A stretch of DNA of 64,000 bases, from contig NC_015510.1 of assembly GCF_000212735.1 (NCBI RefSeq), positions 1 to 64,000 of the forward strand, written 5' to 3'. The first letter of the stretch is position 1. Each line of letters opens with the position of its first letter. The DNA is from Haliscomenobacter hydrossis DSM 1100. Lineage in GTDB: Bacteria > Bacteroidota > Bacteroidia > Chitinophagales > Saprospiraceae. Shown here piece by piece: positions 34,754 through 43,124 of the stretch. The notes below the pieces were generated by a model that was not told where the DNA came from, ran no database searches, and worked only from the letters and a program-made list of their open reading frames with translations. A program made the position numbers and the translations under genes.

Positions 34754-35230
34754 TTAAAAGCGAAAATTGTAAGTCAAGTTGAAAATCGTTCCCAACTAGC
34801 TAAAGTGTGAACCATCGTAGGTGGTTATCGCATACCGCTGGTTGAAGGTAATCAAGTTGGAATTCAACTTCAGTGCAGCAGCATCTTTCAATAAGGTTTC
34901 ACCCGCAGGGTTCTCTGCTTTAAATTCCCATTCTGGCAATACATTGAACAGGTTGTTGATATTCAGTGCTACCGCTGATTTTTTGCTGGCCTGAAGGGCA
35001 ATGTTGTAGTAATCCAGGGTGATGTTGAAATTGGGAGCAGGCTTTAATCCAATTCCCAACGTCAGGTTGGTAGATTTTTCAGGATCAAGATTTGGAACCC
35101 CCCAACAGGCGCGCTTCGCGAGATACGTTGCTGACCAACCCTCCGACTTGAATCCCCTGGCCAGGTACCATTAACCGGGGTTTGAACGCTGTTGAAGGAG
35201 GGAACCCGGTAGGTCAATGCCTTGTCAAAA
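34754..35230 (-). pseudogene. Decayed TonB-dependent receptor C-terminus
   Basis: The minus strand reads a receptor end: DPEKSTNLTLGIGLKP, FNITLDYYNI, ALNINNLFN. An in-frame TAG at 34796-34798 stops it early, and 13 codons later the same frame closes with the classic barrel end GTIFNLTYNFRF and a stop at 34754. A run of six C at about 35099-35104 marks a 1-base frameshift: with five C, the upstream QVGGLVSNVSREARLLG joins directly to VPNLDPEKST. Further upstream the similarity moves to another frame (QTSFDKALTYRVPSFNS). The N-terminal half is absent. Confidence 0.75.
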
Positions 35231-35309
35231 GAGGTTTGCTTAACACTTGCCCAAATTATTGCATTTAGGAAAAAATACTAACAACAAGAATACACGATTA
35301 ATTCGAATC

Positions 35310-36479
35310 TTATAAATGGAATCGGTTCATGAATGCTTGGTTTTCTTTGATCATTTCCATGCGCAATTTTAGGCTCGTTGAAGCATCCGTCTGATTTTGT
35401 GGCGTGTTGCTAACGTAATCCAGCAGCCTTTCCAGTGGCATGCTGACCACCTGAACCCGGTTGTCGAGGTTGGTGTAATAAAGATGTACCTTATTTTGAA
35501 AAACAGCCCAGCCATTGGAATGCAACATGCGCAAGGCAGGGCTGGACTTGTCCTTTTCATTCAACTCCAAAAAATGGCCACCGGGTTGGGACAATACCTT
35601 GGAAGGGTCATTCAGATCAGTGAGGAAAACTTGCAGAATATGCCGCCACCCATAAGAACTTCGCCGCAATCCCGCGCACAAATGAATCCAGCCAATCGGG
35701 GTTTTGATTGGACAAGGACCCAATAGATAAGCCGGGGTTTCAATTTCCGGGAAGGCAATGCCATGTACGGTATTTTCTTCGGTACAGGCAGAATGAGCCC
35801 AATCGTCAAAACTGCTGATGGTAATGGGCATTCTGGAGAATCCTGTTTGTAATTGATCAATTTGTTGACTATACACCATGTACTTGCCATTGATCAAAGC
35901 AGGATGCAACAAACAAAGCCGCTGTGCCGGTGCGTCAAATGAGAGGTCGGGTAAACTTTCCCATTCCTGGAGGTCTTTGGTGCGTGCTACGGCATGGTGG
36001 TAAGTCGCGGCACTGTTTTGGTCTTTTTGCCGAAGGTTGTACAAGGCGTAAATCCAGCCATCTTCGTGTGGCGTGAGGCGTAAGTTGAAGATATTGGTAC
36101 GCACTGTAGTCATGATGGGGAGTACCGTAGGGTAATTGCGGAAGCGAAACCGATCAACCCCCGTTGAACTCTCCGCCAAAGCAAAAAAGAACTGACCATC
36201 AAAACTTTGTAAACGGGTAACCAGAGCAATTTTGTCCCCCACAGTAATGGCACCAGCATTGGCAATCGATAATACCCCCTGTCGCAACATGAGATTAGGG
36301 TTGGCGTCCGGATTTAGATCGTATTGCCAGGTCAAAGGCAGATGTCCGATGGTTAACACGGGATGTTCATATCGATCTAAAATGCCATTACCCAATCCTT
36401 TGTAGTAATTAGAGCGACGCATGAGGTGCTCGTATTCAGAAGCAAGTTGAAAAAGTCTGGTGTCGTAAGTTGTTTGCAT
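35310..36479 (-). CDS. GH130-like glycosidase/phosphorylase family protein
   Basis: 389 aa. The arrangement RYEHPVLTIGHLPLTWQYDL followed by VLSIANAGAITVGDKIALVTR, FRNYPTVLPI, PHEDGWIYALYN and PALINGKYMVY resembles five-bladed beta-propeller enzymes of GH130 and related families, which phosphorolyse or hydrolyse beta-mannosides. The key acidic residues cannot be assigned by eye, so activity is uncertain. No signal peptide. A GTTGAT palindromic repeat separates it from tesB upstream. Confidence 0.7.
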   Translation of the reverse strand: MQTTYDTRLFQLASEYEHLMRRSNYYKGLGNGILDRYEHPVLTIGHLPLTWQYDLNPDANPNLMLRQGVLSIANAGAITVGDKIALVTRLQSFDGQFFFALAESSTGVDRFRFRNYPTVLPIMTTVRTNIFNLRLTPHEDGWIYALYNLRQKDQNSAATYHHAVARTKDLQEWESLPDLSFDAPAQRLCLLHPALINGKYMVYSQQIDQLQTGFSRMPITISSFDDWAHSACTEENTVHGIAFPEIETPAYLLGPCPIKTPIGWIHLCAGLRRSSYGWRHILQVFLTDLNDPSKVLSQPGGHFLELNEKDKSSPALRMLHSNGWAVFQNKVHLYYTNLDNRVQVVSMPLERLLDYVSNTPQNQTDASTSLKLRMEMIKENQAFMNRFHL

Positions 36480-36483
36480 GTCG

Positions 36484-36632
36484 TTGATGAGGGTTTGTAA
36501 AGGTTGATAGGGAGTTGATGAAAGTTGATAATGGGTTGATGAAGGTTGATAGGGGTTGATGAAGGTTGATAGGGGCTGATATTTGGGCGTTAAGCTACGG
36601 TAACATCAACCCATCATCAACCCCTATCAACC
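36484..36632. repeat. GTTGAT palindromic repeat between GH130 and tesB
   Basis: About nine GTTGAT-type units in the left part (36483-36579), alternating GGTTGATAGG and GGTTGATGAA. A right part (36605-36632) of complementary units follows. The arms 36544-36570 and 36605-36632 pair almost completely. This is the longest copy in the window and its left part is a true tandem array of about 20-bp units. Confidence 0.87.
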
Positions 36633-37486
36633 ATTTTTGGCCTGATTAAACCTTCCTGCACTACTGAGGCAACCAGGTGGCCATCTTGTGTGAAAATATT
36701 TCCCCTTGTAAATCCACGGGCGTTGGAAGCACTGGGACTGTCTATGGCGTATAACAACCATTCGTCCATACGAAAAGGGCGATGAAACCACATGGCATGA
36801 TCCAGACTGGCAATTTTGACATTGCCAAAAGAGGCTTCAGCCCCGTGGGGCAATAGCGCGGTAGTCAAAAGGTTGTAATCAGAACTGTAGGCCAAAACAC
36901 ATTGGTGCATTTGTGGGTCACTCGGCATTTCGCCCTTGGCTTTCATCCAAATGTGACGAAAAGGTTGACTCTTGGTGGGCAAGGCTGGATTGACCAATTC
37001 AACCGGACGAAATTCAATCGGGCGCTCCAGGTTCAGAAATTTCCGAATGTTTTCGGGAAGCATATCTCCAAATTTTTGTGCGAGATCTTCCCAACTCACC
37101 AACCAATCCGGGGGTGAAACATTGGGCATGGTAATTTGATGATCAAAACCTTCTTGTTCCAACTGAAAAGAAGCCGACATAAAAAAAATAGGCTCGCCTT
37201 TTTGGATCGCTTTTACCCGGCGAGTAGTGAAACTTCCTCCGTCCCGAATGCGCTCAACCTGAAATACAATGGGGATTTCCAGATCTCCTGGGAGGATAAA
37301 ATAAGAATGAAGGGAATGTACCTGCCGGTCAGCAGGAACCGTTTTCATGGCGGCGTACAGGGATTGTGCCAATACCTGCCCGCCAAAAACAGTACTATTG
37401 CCCACGCTTTTGCTGTGCCCTCTAAATAGATTGTCTTCCAATTGTTCCAGCTCCAATAAAGAAAGCAACTCGTTGATGTGTTTCAT
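36617..37486 (-). CDS. tesB: Acyl-CoA thioesterase II
   Basis: 289 aa from the ATG at 37486; the upstream extension in frame is not TesB-like. Double hot-dog fold: the N-terminal half has FRGHSKSVGNSTVFGGQVLAQ and VHSLHSYFILPGD; the C-terminal half has the Asp-Gln/Thr active-site region with CVLAYSSDYNLL, SLDHAMWFHRPFRMDEWLLY and a last strand GRGxxFTQDGHLVAS-like block (GFTRGNIFTQDGHL). It hydrolyses medium/long acyl-CoA. A minus-strand TATTTTTG core lies at 37518-37525. The last 16 bp overlap the repeat arm. Confidence 0.93.
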   Translation of the reverse strand: MKHINELLSLLELEQLEDNLFRGHSKSVGNSTVFGGQVLAQSLYAAMKTVPADRQVHSLHSYFILPGDLEIPIVFQVERIRDGGSFTTRRVKAIQKGEPIFFMSASFQLEQEGFDHQITMPNVSPPDWLVSWEDLAQKFGDMLPENIRKFLNLERPIEFRPVELVNPALPTKSQPFRHIWMKAKGEMPSDPQMHQCVLAYSSDYNLLTTALLPHGAEASFGNVKIASLDHAMWFHRPFRMDEWLLYAIDSPSASNARGFTRGNIFTQDGHLVASVVQEGLIRPKMVDRG

Positions 37487-37517
37487 GGGTGCAGTTGGGG
37501 TTTTTCGTCCCTTGCCG

Positions 37518-37525
37518 CAAAAATA
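37518..37525 (-). promoter_or_regulatory. TAnnTTTG promoter core of tesB
   Basis: TATTTTTG on the minus strand, 31 bp upstream of the tesB ATG. No -33 element at the usual distance. Confidence 0.4.
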
Positions 37526-37776
37526 AGGGGAAAAATTTAGAATTGGTGGTCTCCTTGTCAATTACCCAAAACACAAGTTCGTTTTATACTTTATTGTAAA
37601 GAAAATATGACAATTGTGGAACCAAATTGAGTCGATTGAACGTTTTTTAACCGTGAACGGTTGTTTTTGTGAGAAAACGGCCTTATATTGTCACAAAATT
37701 GTCATTTCGCTAAATGACATTGCTAGCCCCAGTAAATATGGAATTCCTTAGGTTTCACCAAAATAAAGGGATCATT

Positions 37777-38130
37777 ATGGCATTCAAAGACTATTCTAAC
37801 GCAGGAATGTGGCGCAATGCAATCAAGCGCTATGGAATACCCAAAGACCCTGATTCTGAAGTTTCAGCACTCGAAGGTTCTGGAGTGGTGTATGTAGGTT
37901 GGGATGGTCGGGTCTTTGCCCTGGATCCAGAAAATGGCAACAAAAGGTGGTGTAGAACTTTACGTTCCTATGGGCTGGCAGCAGTGGAATCACAACAAAT
38001 CGATATGGCTTTTCAAGCTGGTGCTCTATATGCCATTTGGAACAATCGGATTTTTAAACTTGATCCCAGCAATGGCCAAATACTCAACATTCGTCGCGCC
38101 GATGCACATCTGGCTATCCTTTTTGTTTGA
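37777..38130 (+). CDS. Short PQQ-like beta-propeller protein
   Basis: 117 aa from the ATG at 37777; an in-frame start at 37714 is possible. Two propeller blades are readable: GVVYVGWDGRVFALDPENGNK and GALYAIWNNRIFKLDPSNGQI. Full PQQ-type propellers need seven or eight blades, so this is either a small stand-alone family or a gene fragment. No signal peptide. Followed by a long hairpin before the aminopeptidase gene. Confidence 0.6.
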   Translation: MAFKDYSNAGMWRNAIKRYGIPKDPDSEVSALEGSGVVYVGWDGRVFALDPENGNKRWCRTLRSYGLAAVESQQIDMAFQAGALYAIWNNRIFKLDPSNGQILNIRRADAHLAILFV

Positions 38131-38194
38131 GTAATTTTAATATTCATTTTCCTATTTTTTGTCCAAACCTTGTTAGTTTTACGATGCTAATAGT

Positions 38195-38310
38195 GGGGCA
38201 AAAATAAGTGTTCCTTTTTTTTAGGCCAAAGGATTAGATAAGACACTTGAAATGAACCATTTACTTATCTAATCCTTTGGCAAAAGGAACACTTACTTTT
38301 TTATCGCCCC
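38195..38310. repeat. Long imperfect hairpin upstream of aminopeptidase gene
   Basis: 116 bp. The outer arms begin GGGGC and end GCCCC. Inside, AAGTGTTCCTTTT and CCAAAGGATTAGATAAG on the left are mirrored by their complements on the right (up to 38310), giving about 45-nt arms with small bulges around a 20-nt loop. It ends 34 bp before the start codon at 38345, so it would fold in the 5' leader or be a MITE-like insertion. Confidence 0.8.
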
Positions 38311-38344
38311 TAAGCGACTTTGCAAATCATCGTAAACTACAGCT

Positions 38345-39730
38345 ATGTTTTCGGCCAATACTTATACGCACCGGAGAGCAGAATTGATGCACCGGGTTGG
38401 AAGAGGTTTGATCTTTTTATTGGGCAATGAACTCAGTCCAATGAATTACCAGGACAATACATTTCCTTTTAGACAAGACAGTAATTTTTTGTATTACATT
38501 GGACTGGATCATCCACATCTGGCCGCTATTCTCGATACTGAAACGGGTGAATGTATACTTTTTGGTGATGAACTCAGCCTTGATGACATCATCTGGATGG
38601 GCCCGCAGCCCCCACTGACAGAACAAGCACTAGTGGTAGGTATTCAGGAAGTGCAACCTTTTGACCTCTTGTTGGAAGTCCTGACTGCGGCAAGAAAACA
38701 AAACCGAGCCATCCATTTTTTACCTCCTTACCGGGCCGAAAACAAAATCAATTTGGCCTATTGGCTGCATTTGCCCATGCTGGAACTGACAAGCTCCGCT
38801 TCCATTCCATTGATTCAAGCAATCGTGGCACAACGTTCCGTTAAAACGACTGAAGAAATCGCCGAAATGGACAAAGCCCTGCACACCACCAAGGCCATGT
38901 ACCTGGCTGCCATGAAACAAACCCGACCAGGGATCAAAGAAGCACAGTTGGCGGGTATTGCCGAAGGCATTGCAGTTGCTGGAGGAGGAAATTTGGCTTA
39001 CCCCATCATCATGACGGTAAACGGTCAGGTACTGCACAACCATCACCACCACAATACACTGAAATCCGGGCAACTGGTACTGGCCGACATGGGCGCAGAA
39101 ACAGCTATGCATTACGCCGCAGACATCACCCGAACCTGGCCAGTAGATGGCAGTTTTACCCAACAGCAAAAAGAAATTTACCAGATTGTACTGGATGCCC
39201 AAATGGCGGGCATCGCTGCCATGCGGCCAGGCTTACGCAACCTCGATGCGCATTTGACAGCTGCCAAAGTGATCACCAATGGCCTAAAATCGCTGGGTTT
39301 AATGCAAGGCGACACGGATGAGATTGTTCAGGCCGGTGCGCATGCCTTGTTCTTTCCACATGGCTTGGGCCATATGATCGGACTCGACGTACACGATATG
39401 GAGGATTTGGGTGAAAAATATACCGGCTACCATGAAGGTTTGGAACGCAGTACTCAATTTGGCCTGAGGTCCCTGCGCATGGCACGTACCCTGGAGCCGG
39501 GCTTTGTCATGACCATCGAGCCAGGAATTTATTTTATTCCTGAACTGATTGACAGGTGGCAACAGGAAGGTCGATTCAATCAATACATCAATTATGCCGC
39601 ATTAGCTGCTTATCGGGGATTTTCAGGAATCCGGATTGAAGATGATGTACTGGTTACCCAGGGTGAACCGAAGGTACTGGGGCCGGGTATCCCTAAGGAA
39701 ATTGGGGAGATAGAAGCGCTTAGAAGTTGA
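38345..39730 (+). CDS. Xaa-Pro aminopeptidase (M24B)
   Basis: 461 aa cytoplasmic metallopeptidase that removes N-terminal residues before proline. An N-terminal aminopeptidase-P domain (about 1-150, FRQDSNFLYYIGLDHP) precedes the pita-bread domain. Metal ligands are placed in LADMGAE, ADITRTW, PHGLGHMIGLDVHD, MTIEPGIYF and GIRIEDDVLV. It lies just downstream of a long hairpin and ends at a GTTGAAGA repeat. Confidence 0.94.
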   Translation: MFSANTYTHRRAELMHRVGRGLIFLLGNELSPMNYQDNTFPFRQDSNFLYYIGLDHPHLAAILDTETGECILFGDELSLDDIIWMGPQPPLTEQALVVGIQEVQPFDLLLEVLTAARKQNRAIHFLPPYRAENKINLAYWLHLPMLELTSSASIPLIQAIVAQRSVKTTEEIAEMDKALHTTKAMYLAAMKQTRPGIKEAQLAGIAEGIAVAGGGNLAYPIIMTVNGQVLHNHHHHNTLKSGQLVLADMGAETAMHYAADITRTWPVDGSFTQQQKEIYQIVLDAQMAGIAAMRPGLRNLDAHLTAAKVITNGLKSLGLMQGDTDEIVQAGAHALFFPHGLGHMIGLDVHDMEDLGEKYTGYHEGLERSTQFGLRSLRMARTLEPGFVMTIEPGIYFIPELIDRWQQEGRFNQYINYAALAAYRGFSGIRIEDDVLVTQGEPKVLGPGIPKEIGEIEALRS

Positions 39731-39846
39731 AGAGATTAAGGTTGAAGAGTTGAAGAGATTAAGGTTGAAGAGTTGAAAAGAACCAATACGTTATTGCTAA
39801 GGTCAGCTGATCTTTTCAACCCTTCAACCCTGATCACTTCAACTTG
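39724..39846. repeat. GTTGAAGA palindromic repeat after aminopeptidase gene
   Basis: Direct units GTTGAAGAGATTAAG (twice) and GTTGAAGAGTTGAAAAG on the left (39725-39780), complements TCTTTTCAACCCTTCAACC and CACTTCAACTT on the right (39810-39846), around an unrelated 30-nt centre. Located between convergent genes. Same unit family as the copy at 23868. Confidence 0.82.
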
Positions 39847-39848
39847 AT

Positions 39849-40076
39849 TTAACTTGTTTCCAATTCTTCTTCGTACTTTCTGATCAGTACGGCTTGTTGT
39901 TGAGCAATCTTATTGAGCAATTTTAAATCCTGCTCAATTTCTTTTTCTTTCGCTTCGCGATTTTGGAAAAACGGAAGCTGTTTGCGTATGCGATTGATCT
40001 CCAGAATTTGTCGAATGGCCTGATTAAGGACCACCCGCGCCCGGAGCAATCGACGTTTGAGTTTGTTTGTGACCAT
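39849..40076 (-). CDS. Small coiled-coil protein
   Basis: 75 aa, almost wholly helical and highly charged: NKLKRRLLRARVVLNQAIRQ, then KEKEIEQDLKLLNKIAQQQ. No TM helix and no recognised family. Starts with ATG at 40076. It may be a DNA- or ribosome-associated small protein, but nothing in the sequence decides this. Confidence 0.5.
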   Translation of the reverse strand: MVTNKLKRRLLRARVVLNQAIRQILEINRIRKQLPFFQNREAKEKEIEQDLKLLNKIAQQQAVLIRKYEEELETS

Positions 40077-40279
40077 AATTGATACGGTGCAGTGTTCGGT
40101 TAAGGTTAGTGCAATTCAAGCGAGGTAAAGTTATTACTTAAACGCAAAAATTGCTGCAAAAGATCGACGTTAACAAAAAAAAATATCAATTTTTTAGTTT
40201 TCTTGTAATATACTTTGGGTGATGATTGATTATGACTCTTAAAATTTTGTTAAAGTCCATTTCAAGACTTGACAAAAAA

Positions 40280-40315
40280 AACGCGGAAAAAGCGCAATTC
40301 GGCTTTTCCCGCGTT
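40280..40315 (-). terminator. Terminator after TIM-barrel gene
   Basis: Minus-strand stem AACGCGGGAAAAGC / GCTTTTTCCGCGTT (one mismatch) followed by a run of seven T. Located 25 bp past the stop at 40340. Confidence 0.88.
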
Positions 40316-40339
40316 CAGTAAGCGTTGTTTTTCTGTATT

Positions 40340-41206
40340 TTAGAACTTGAGTTTTTTCAAACCCTTGTACGCTTTGGCAATTCCTGCCATCGGTGTGGTT
40401 ACATAATGCTCCAATTCTACCACGTAGTACTTCACCCCTGCGGCGGGAGTGTACTTGAAAATTTCATTGAAGTTAATGCTACCGTCGCCCACTTCAACAG
40501 TTTCCTGTTTTTCCGTCTTGGCCATGTCCTTAACGTGAACGAGGTGTACCCGCCCAGCATTTTTCTTCAACAATTCGATGGTATTGGCCTTTCCTTTTTC
40601 TGTCCAGTACAAGTCCATCTGGATGAGCACCAGATTGGGATCGGTGTCTTGCAGGATCATGTCATAAATGACGCGGCCATTTTCCTTTTCAAATTCAAAA
40701 GCGTGGTTGTGGTAGCCAAATTTGACGCCAGCTTTTTTAGCATATTCACCCGCTATATTTAAGCCTTCGATGTATTGTTTCAATGCACCCCCTTTTCGAT
40801 CAGAATCGATCATGTAAGGTGCAATTACGTACTCGTGTCCAATTTCTGCAGCACTGTCGATCGCCTTTTTATAAGCGTCATTGATCATGCGTGTCTGTGG
40901 GTTGTAATTGGCGCTGCCAAAACCGAAGTGTCCACTGGGCATGGAGAGACCCAAATCGGACAAGATCATTTTGAATTCAGAGGGCGTCTTCCCGTAGAAT
41001 TTTCCGTCGTTGTATCCTGCTCCCTCAACCAGGCGATACCCCATTTTGCGTACTGCTTTGAGGGTGCCAACCAGGTCTTTTTGCATGTCGTCCCGAACAC
41101 TGTACAATTGCACGCTCATGATGCGTTTGTTGCCCAACAAAAAATCGGGAAGTAGAGCAGCCATGCTGCCGCTTAATGCCAATTGGTTGAATGTACGTCT
41201 ATCCAT
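40340..41206 (-). CDS. Sugar phosphate isomerase/epimerase-like protein
   Basis: 288 aa. N-terminal export segment MDRRTFNQLALSGSMAALLP with RR, Tat-like. Xylose-isomerase-type TIM barrel: MSVQLYSVRDDM, MGYRLVEGAGYNDGKFYG, AGVKFGYHNHAFEFE, VLIQMDLYWTEKG, HLVHVKDM and YYVVELEHY, with the expected acidic/His metal positions. Bacteroidota encode many such exported proteins, probably acting on sugars in the periplasm; the substrate is unknown. Single gene with its own terminator. Confidence 0.86.
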   Translation of the reverse strand: MDRRTFNQLALSGSMAALLPDFLLGNKRIMSVQLYSVRDDMQKDLVGTLKAVRKMGYRLVEGAGYNDGKFYGKTPSEFKMILSDLGLSMPSGHFGFGSANYNPQTRMINDAYKKAIDSAAEIGHEYVIAPYMIDSDRKGGALKQYIEGLNIAGEYAKKAGVKFGYHNHAFEFEKENGRVIYDMILQDTDPNLVLIQMDLYWTEKGKANTIELLKKNAGRVHLVHVKDMAKTEKQETVEVGDGSINFNEIFKYTPAAGVKYYVVELEHYVTTPMAGIAKAYKGLKKLKF

Positions 41207-41418
41207 AGTCCTGATGATTGAACGTTTTTAGTTTGAATTTTGCAAACGGCTGGAAAGATAGTGTATTTTTTACACCTAGATGAATCTTGAAGAATAAAAA
41301 AAGGTAAAACACGAGCAAGACCAATTTTTTTAGTAAAAAAAGCAACAGTAAAAAATAAAAACTGGAAAATAAAATCGAATGATTAGTTTTATTGAAGCAA
41401 TTCACCAATTCTGATCCT

Positions 41419-42906
41419 ATGTTGAGTTACGAAGAATACCGGCAATACGATGCCACCGGACTGGCTGAACTGGTCCGTAAAAAAGAAGCCAGTGCAGCCG
41501 AGCTTTTGCAAACCGCTATCCAGCGTGCTGAGTCTGTAAATCCTCAGATCAACGCCATTATTCATCCACTGTACGAATCCGCAAAGGCTACTGTAGCTGC
41601 CGAAAGCCTCAGTGGTCCTTTTGCCGGGGTGCCATTTTTGGTCAAAGATTTGGGACTGGAGATGAAGGATACACCGCTGCGCGTGGGGTGTAAGGGATAC
41701 ACTGGATATACTTCAAGTGTGGATAGCTACGCCATTCAAAAAATTAAAGCAGCTGGTCTCGTCATCATGGGCAAAACCAATACACCAGAGTTCGGACTCA
41801 CGCCTTATACAGAGCCAGAGCTGTTTGGTCCGACACTGAATCCCTGGAATTTGGCCCATTCACCGGGTGGGAGTAGTGGTGGATCGGGAGCGGCGGTTGC
41901 AGCAGGAATTGTTCCAATGGCAACGGCGAGTGATGGGGGTGGTTCGATCCGCATCCCCGCTTCCTGTTGTGGATTGTTTGGCTTAAAACCTACCCGAGGG
42001 CGGATTTCGCTGGGGCCAATCTATGGCGAAATGTGGAGTGGGGCGGTTGTAGAATCTTGTGTGAGCCGAAGCGTGCGGGATACTGCCGCTTATCTGGATG
42101 CCCTGGCAGGTTCATTGTCGGGTGATCCATATCAGTTGTCCAACCCAAGTGCTGCTTATCTGGCTGAACTTGGTCAACATCCCGGTAGTCTACGCATTGC
42201 CTTTAGTACGGTACATCCCTTGGGGTTGCCCGTAGATCAGGCTTGCAAAGATGCCGTGGCTAAAATGGCCAAACAGTTGAGTGATTTGGGGCATCGGGTA
42301 GAAGAGGCTTTACCTTTACCTTATTTCAAAGAAGACTTGCTGGAGCGTTTCCTGGTGGTGGTTTCCGGAGAATCCGCAGCGGAGCTTCAACAATTGAGCA
42401 AACACCTGCAGCGCAGAGCGACCACTGCGGACGTCGAAACCAACACCTACGCACTGGCTTTATTGGGACGTACGTTTAATGCCGGAGATTTTGCCCAGGC
42501 CAAAAAAGGATGGAATGAAATTGCCCAACGGGTTGCCCAGTTTCACCAGCAATACGATCTGCTTTTGACGCCAACGTTGGCTAGTCGGCCCATCAAGATT
42601 GGCGCACTCCAAAACTCGGCAGCAGAACAAACTTTGCTCAAATTCATCAATTCACTGAATTTGGGCTTTATGGTCAAAGCCAGCATTGGGCAATTGGCCG
42701 ACAAGGCCTTTGGCTACATCCCCTGGACGCCCTTTGCCAACATGACCGGACAACCTTCCATGAACATCCCAACCTTGTGGACAGAGGAAAATCTGCCCGT
42801 TGGAACCATGTTTACTGCCCTTCAAGGCCGTGAGGATTTGTTGCTGCGCCTGGCTGCGCAGTTGGAACAGGTTATGCCCTGGGGGGATAAAATACCTGAT
42901 TTGTGA
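41419..42906 (+). CDS. Amidase signature enzyme
   Basis: 495 aa from the ATG at 41419; a TTG at 41392 would add nine residues. The Ser-Ser-Lys triad is readable: Lys76 in FLVKDLGLE, cis-Ser152 in [10 protein letters not shown], nucleophile Ser176 in [11 protein letters not shown]. The C-terminal half has [13 protein letters not shown]-type blocks and [13 protein letters not shown]. Hydrolyses an amide or imide, possibly a nitrile-derived amide or a 6-aminohexanoate-type linkage; the substrate is not decided by sequence. Followed by a long hairpin element. Confidence 0.92.
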   Translation: MLSYEEYRQYDATGLAELVRKKEASAAELLQTAIQRAESVNPQINAIIHPLYESAKATVAAESLSGPFAGVPFLVKDLGLEMKDTPLRVGCKGYTGYTSSVDSYAIQKIKAAGLVIMGKTNTPEFGLTPYTEPELFGPTLNPWNLAHSPGGSSGGSGAAVAAGIVPMATASDGGGSIRIPASCCGLFGLKPTRGRISLGPIYGEMWSGAVVESCVSRSVRDTAAYLDALAGSLSGDPYQLSNPSAAYLAELGQHPGSLRIAFSTVHPLGLPVDQACKDAVAKMAKQLSDLGHRVEEALPLPYFKEDLLERFLVVVSGESAAELQQLSKHLQRRATTADVETNTYALALLGRTFNAGDFAQAKKGWNEIAQRVAQFHQQYDLLLTPTLASRPIKIGALQNSAAEQTLLKFINSLNLGFMVKASIGQLADKAFGYIPWTPFANMTGQPSMNIPTLWTEENLPVGTMFTALQGREDLLLRLAAQLEQVMPWGDKIPDL

Positions 42907-42955
42907 TGAACTCTGCTTTGTCGGGATATAAAAGTAATTCTTATCTTTCGCCCTG

Positions 42956-43115
42956 AGGAACGATGAAGAAATAAATGGCACCTTTAAACGCAGCTATTTT
43001 GTGCTTAGTCAACTATCTTTTGAGGCGAATAGCAAGCCTATTTAACGAAAAAGATAGGAAGAATAAGCACAAAAGAGCAAAGTGAAAAGGTGGTAGTTAT
43101 TTCTTCATCGTTCCT
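42956..43115. repeat. Long imperfect hairpin (MITE-like) before malQ
   Basis: 160 bp. Perfect 19-bp ends: left 42956-42974 starts AGGAACGATGAAG, right ends CTTCATCGTTCCT at 43115. Inside, CACCTTT, TTTTGTGCTTA and CTATCTTTT on the left are matched by their complements on the right, giving arms of about 75 nt with mismatches. It carries no gene. It ends 9 bp before the malQ ATG. Confidence 0.85.
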
Positions 43116-43124
43116 AAGAGCATA

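Noticed and set aside
36484-36632. Possible CRISPR array because of repeated GTTGAT units
   Set aside because: Units are 6-10 bp with no unique spacers of even length; the element is a palindrome of tandem units.
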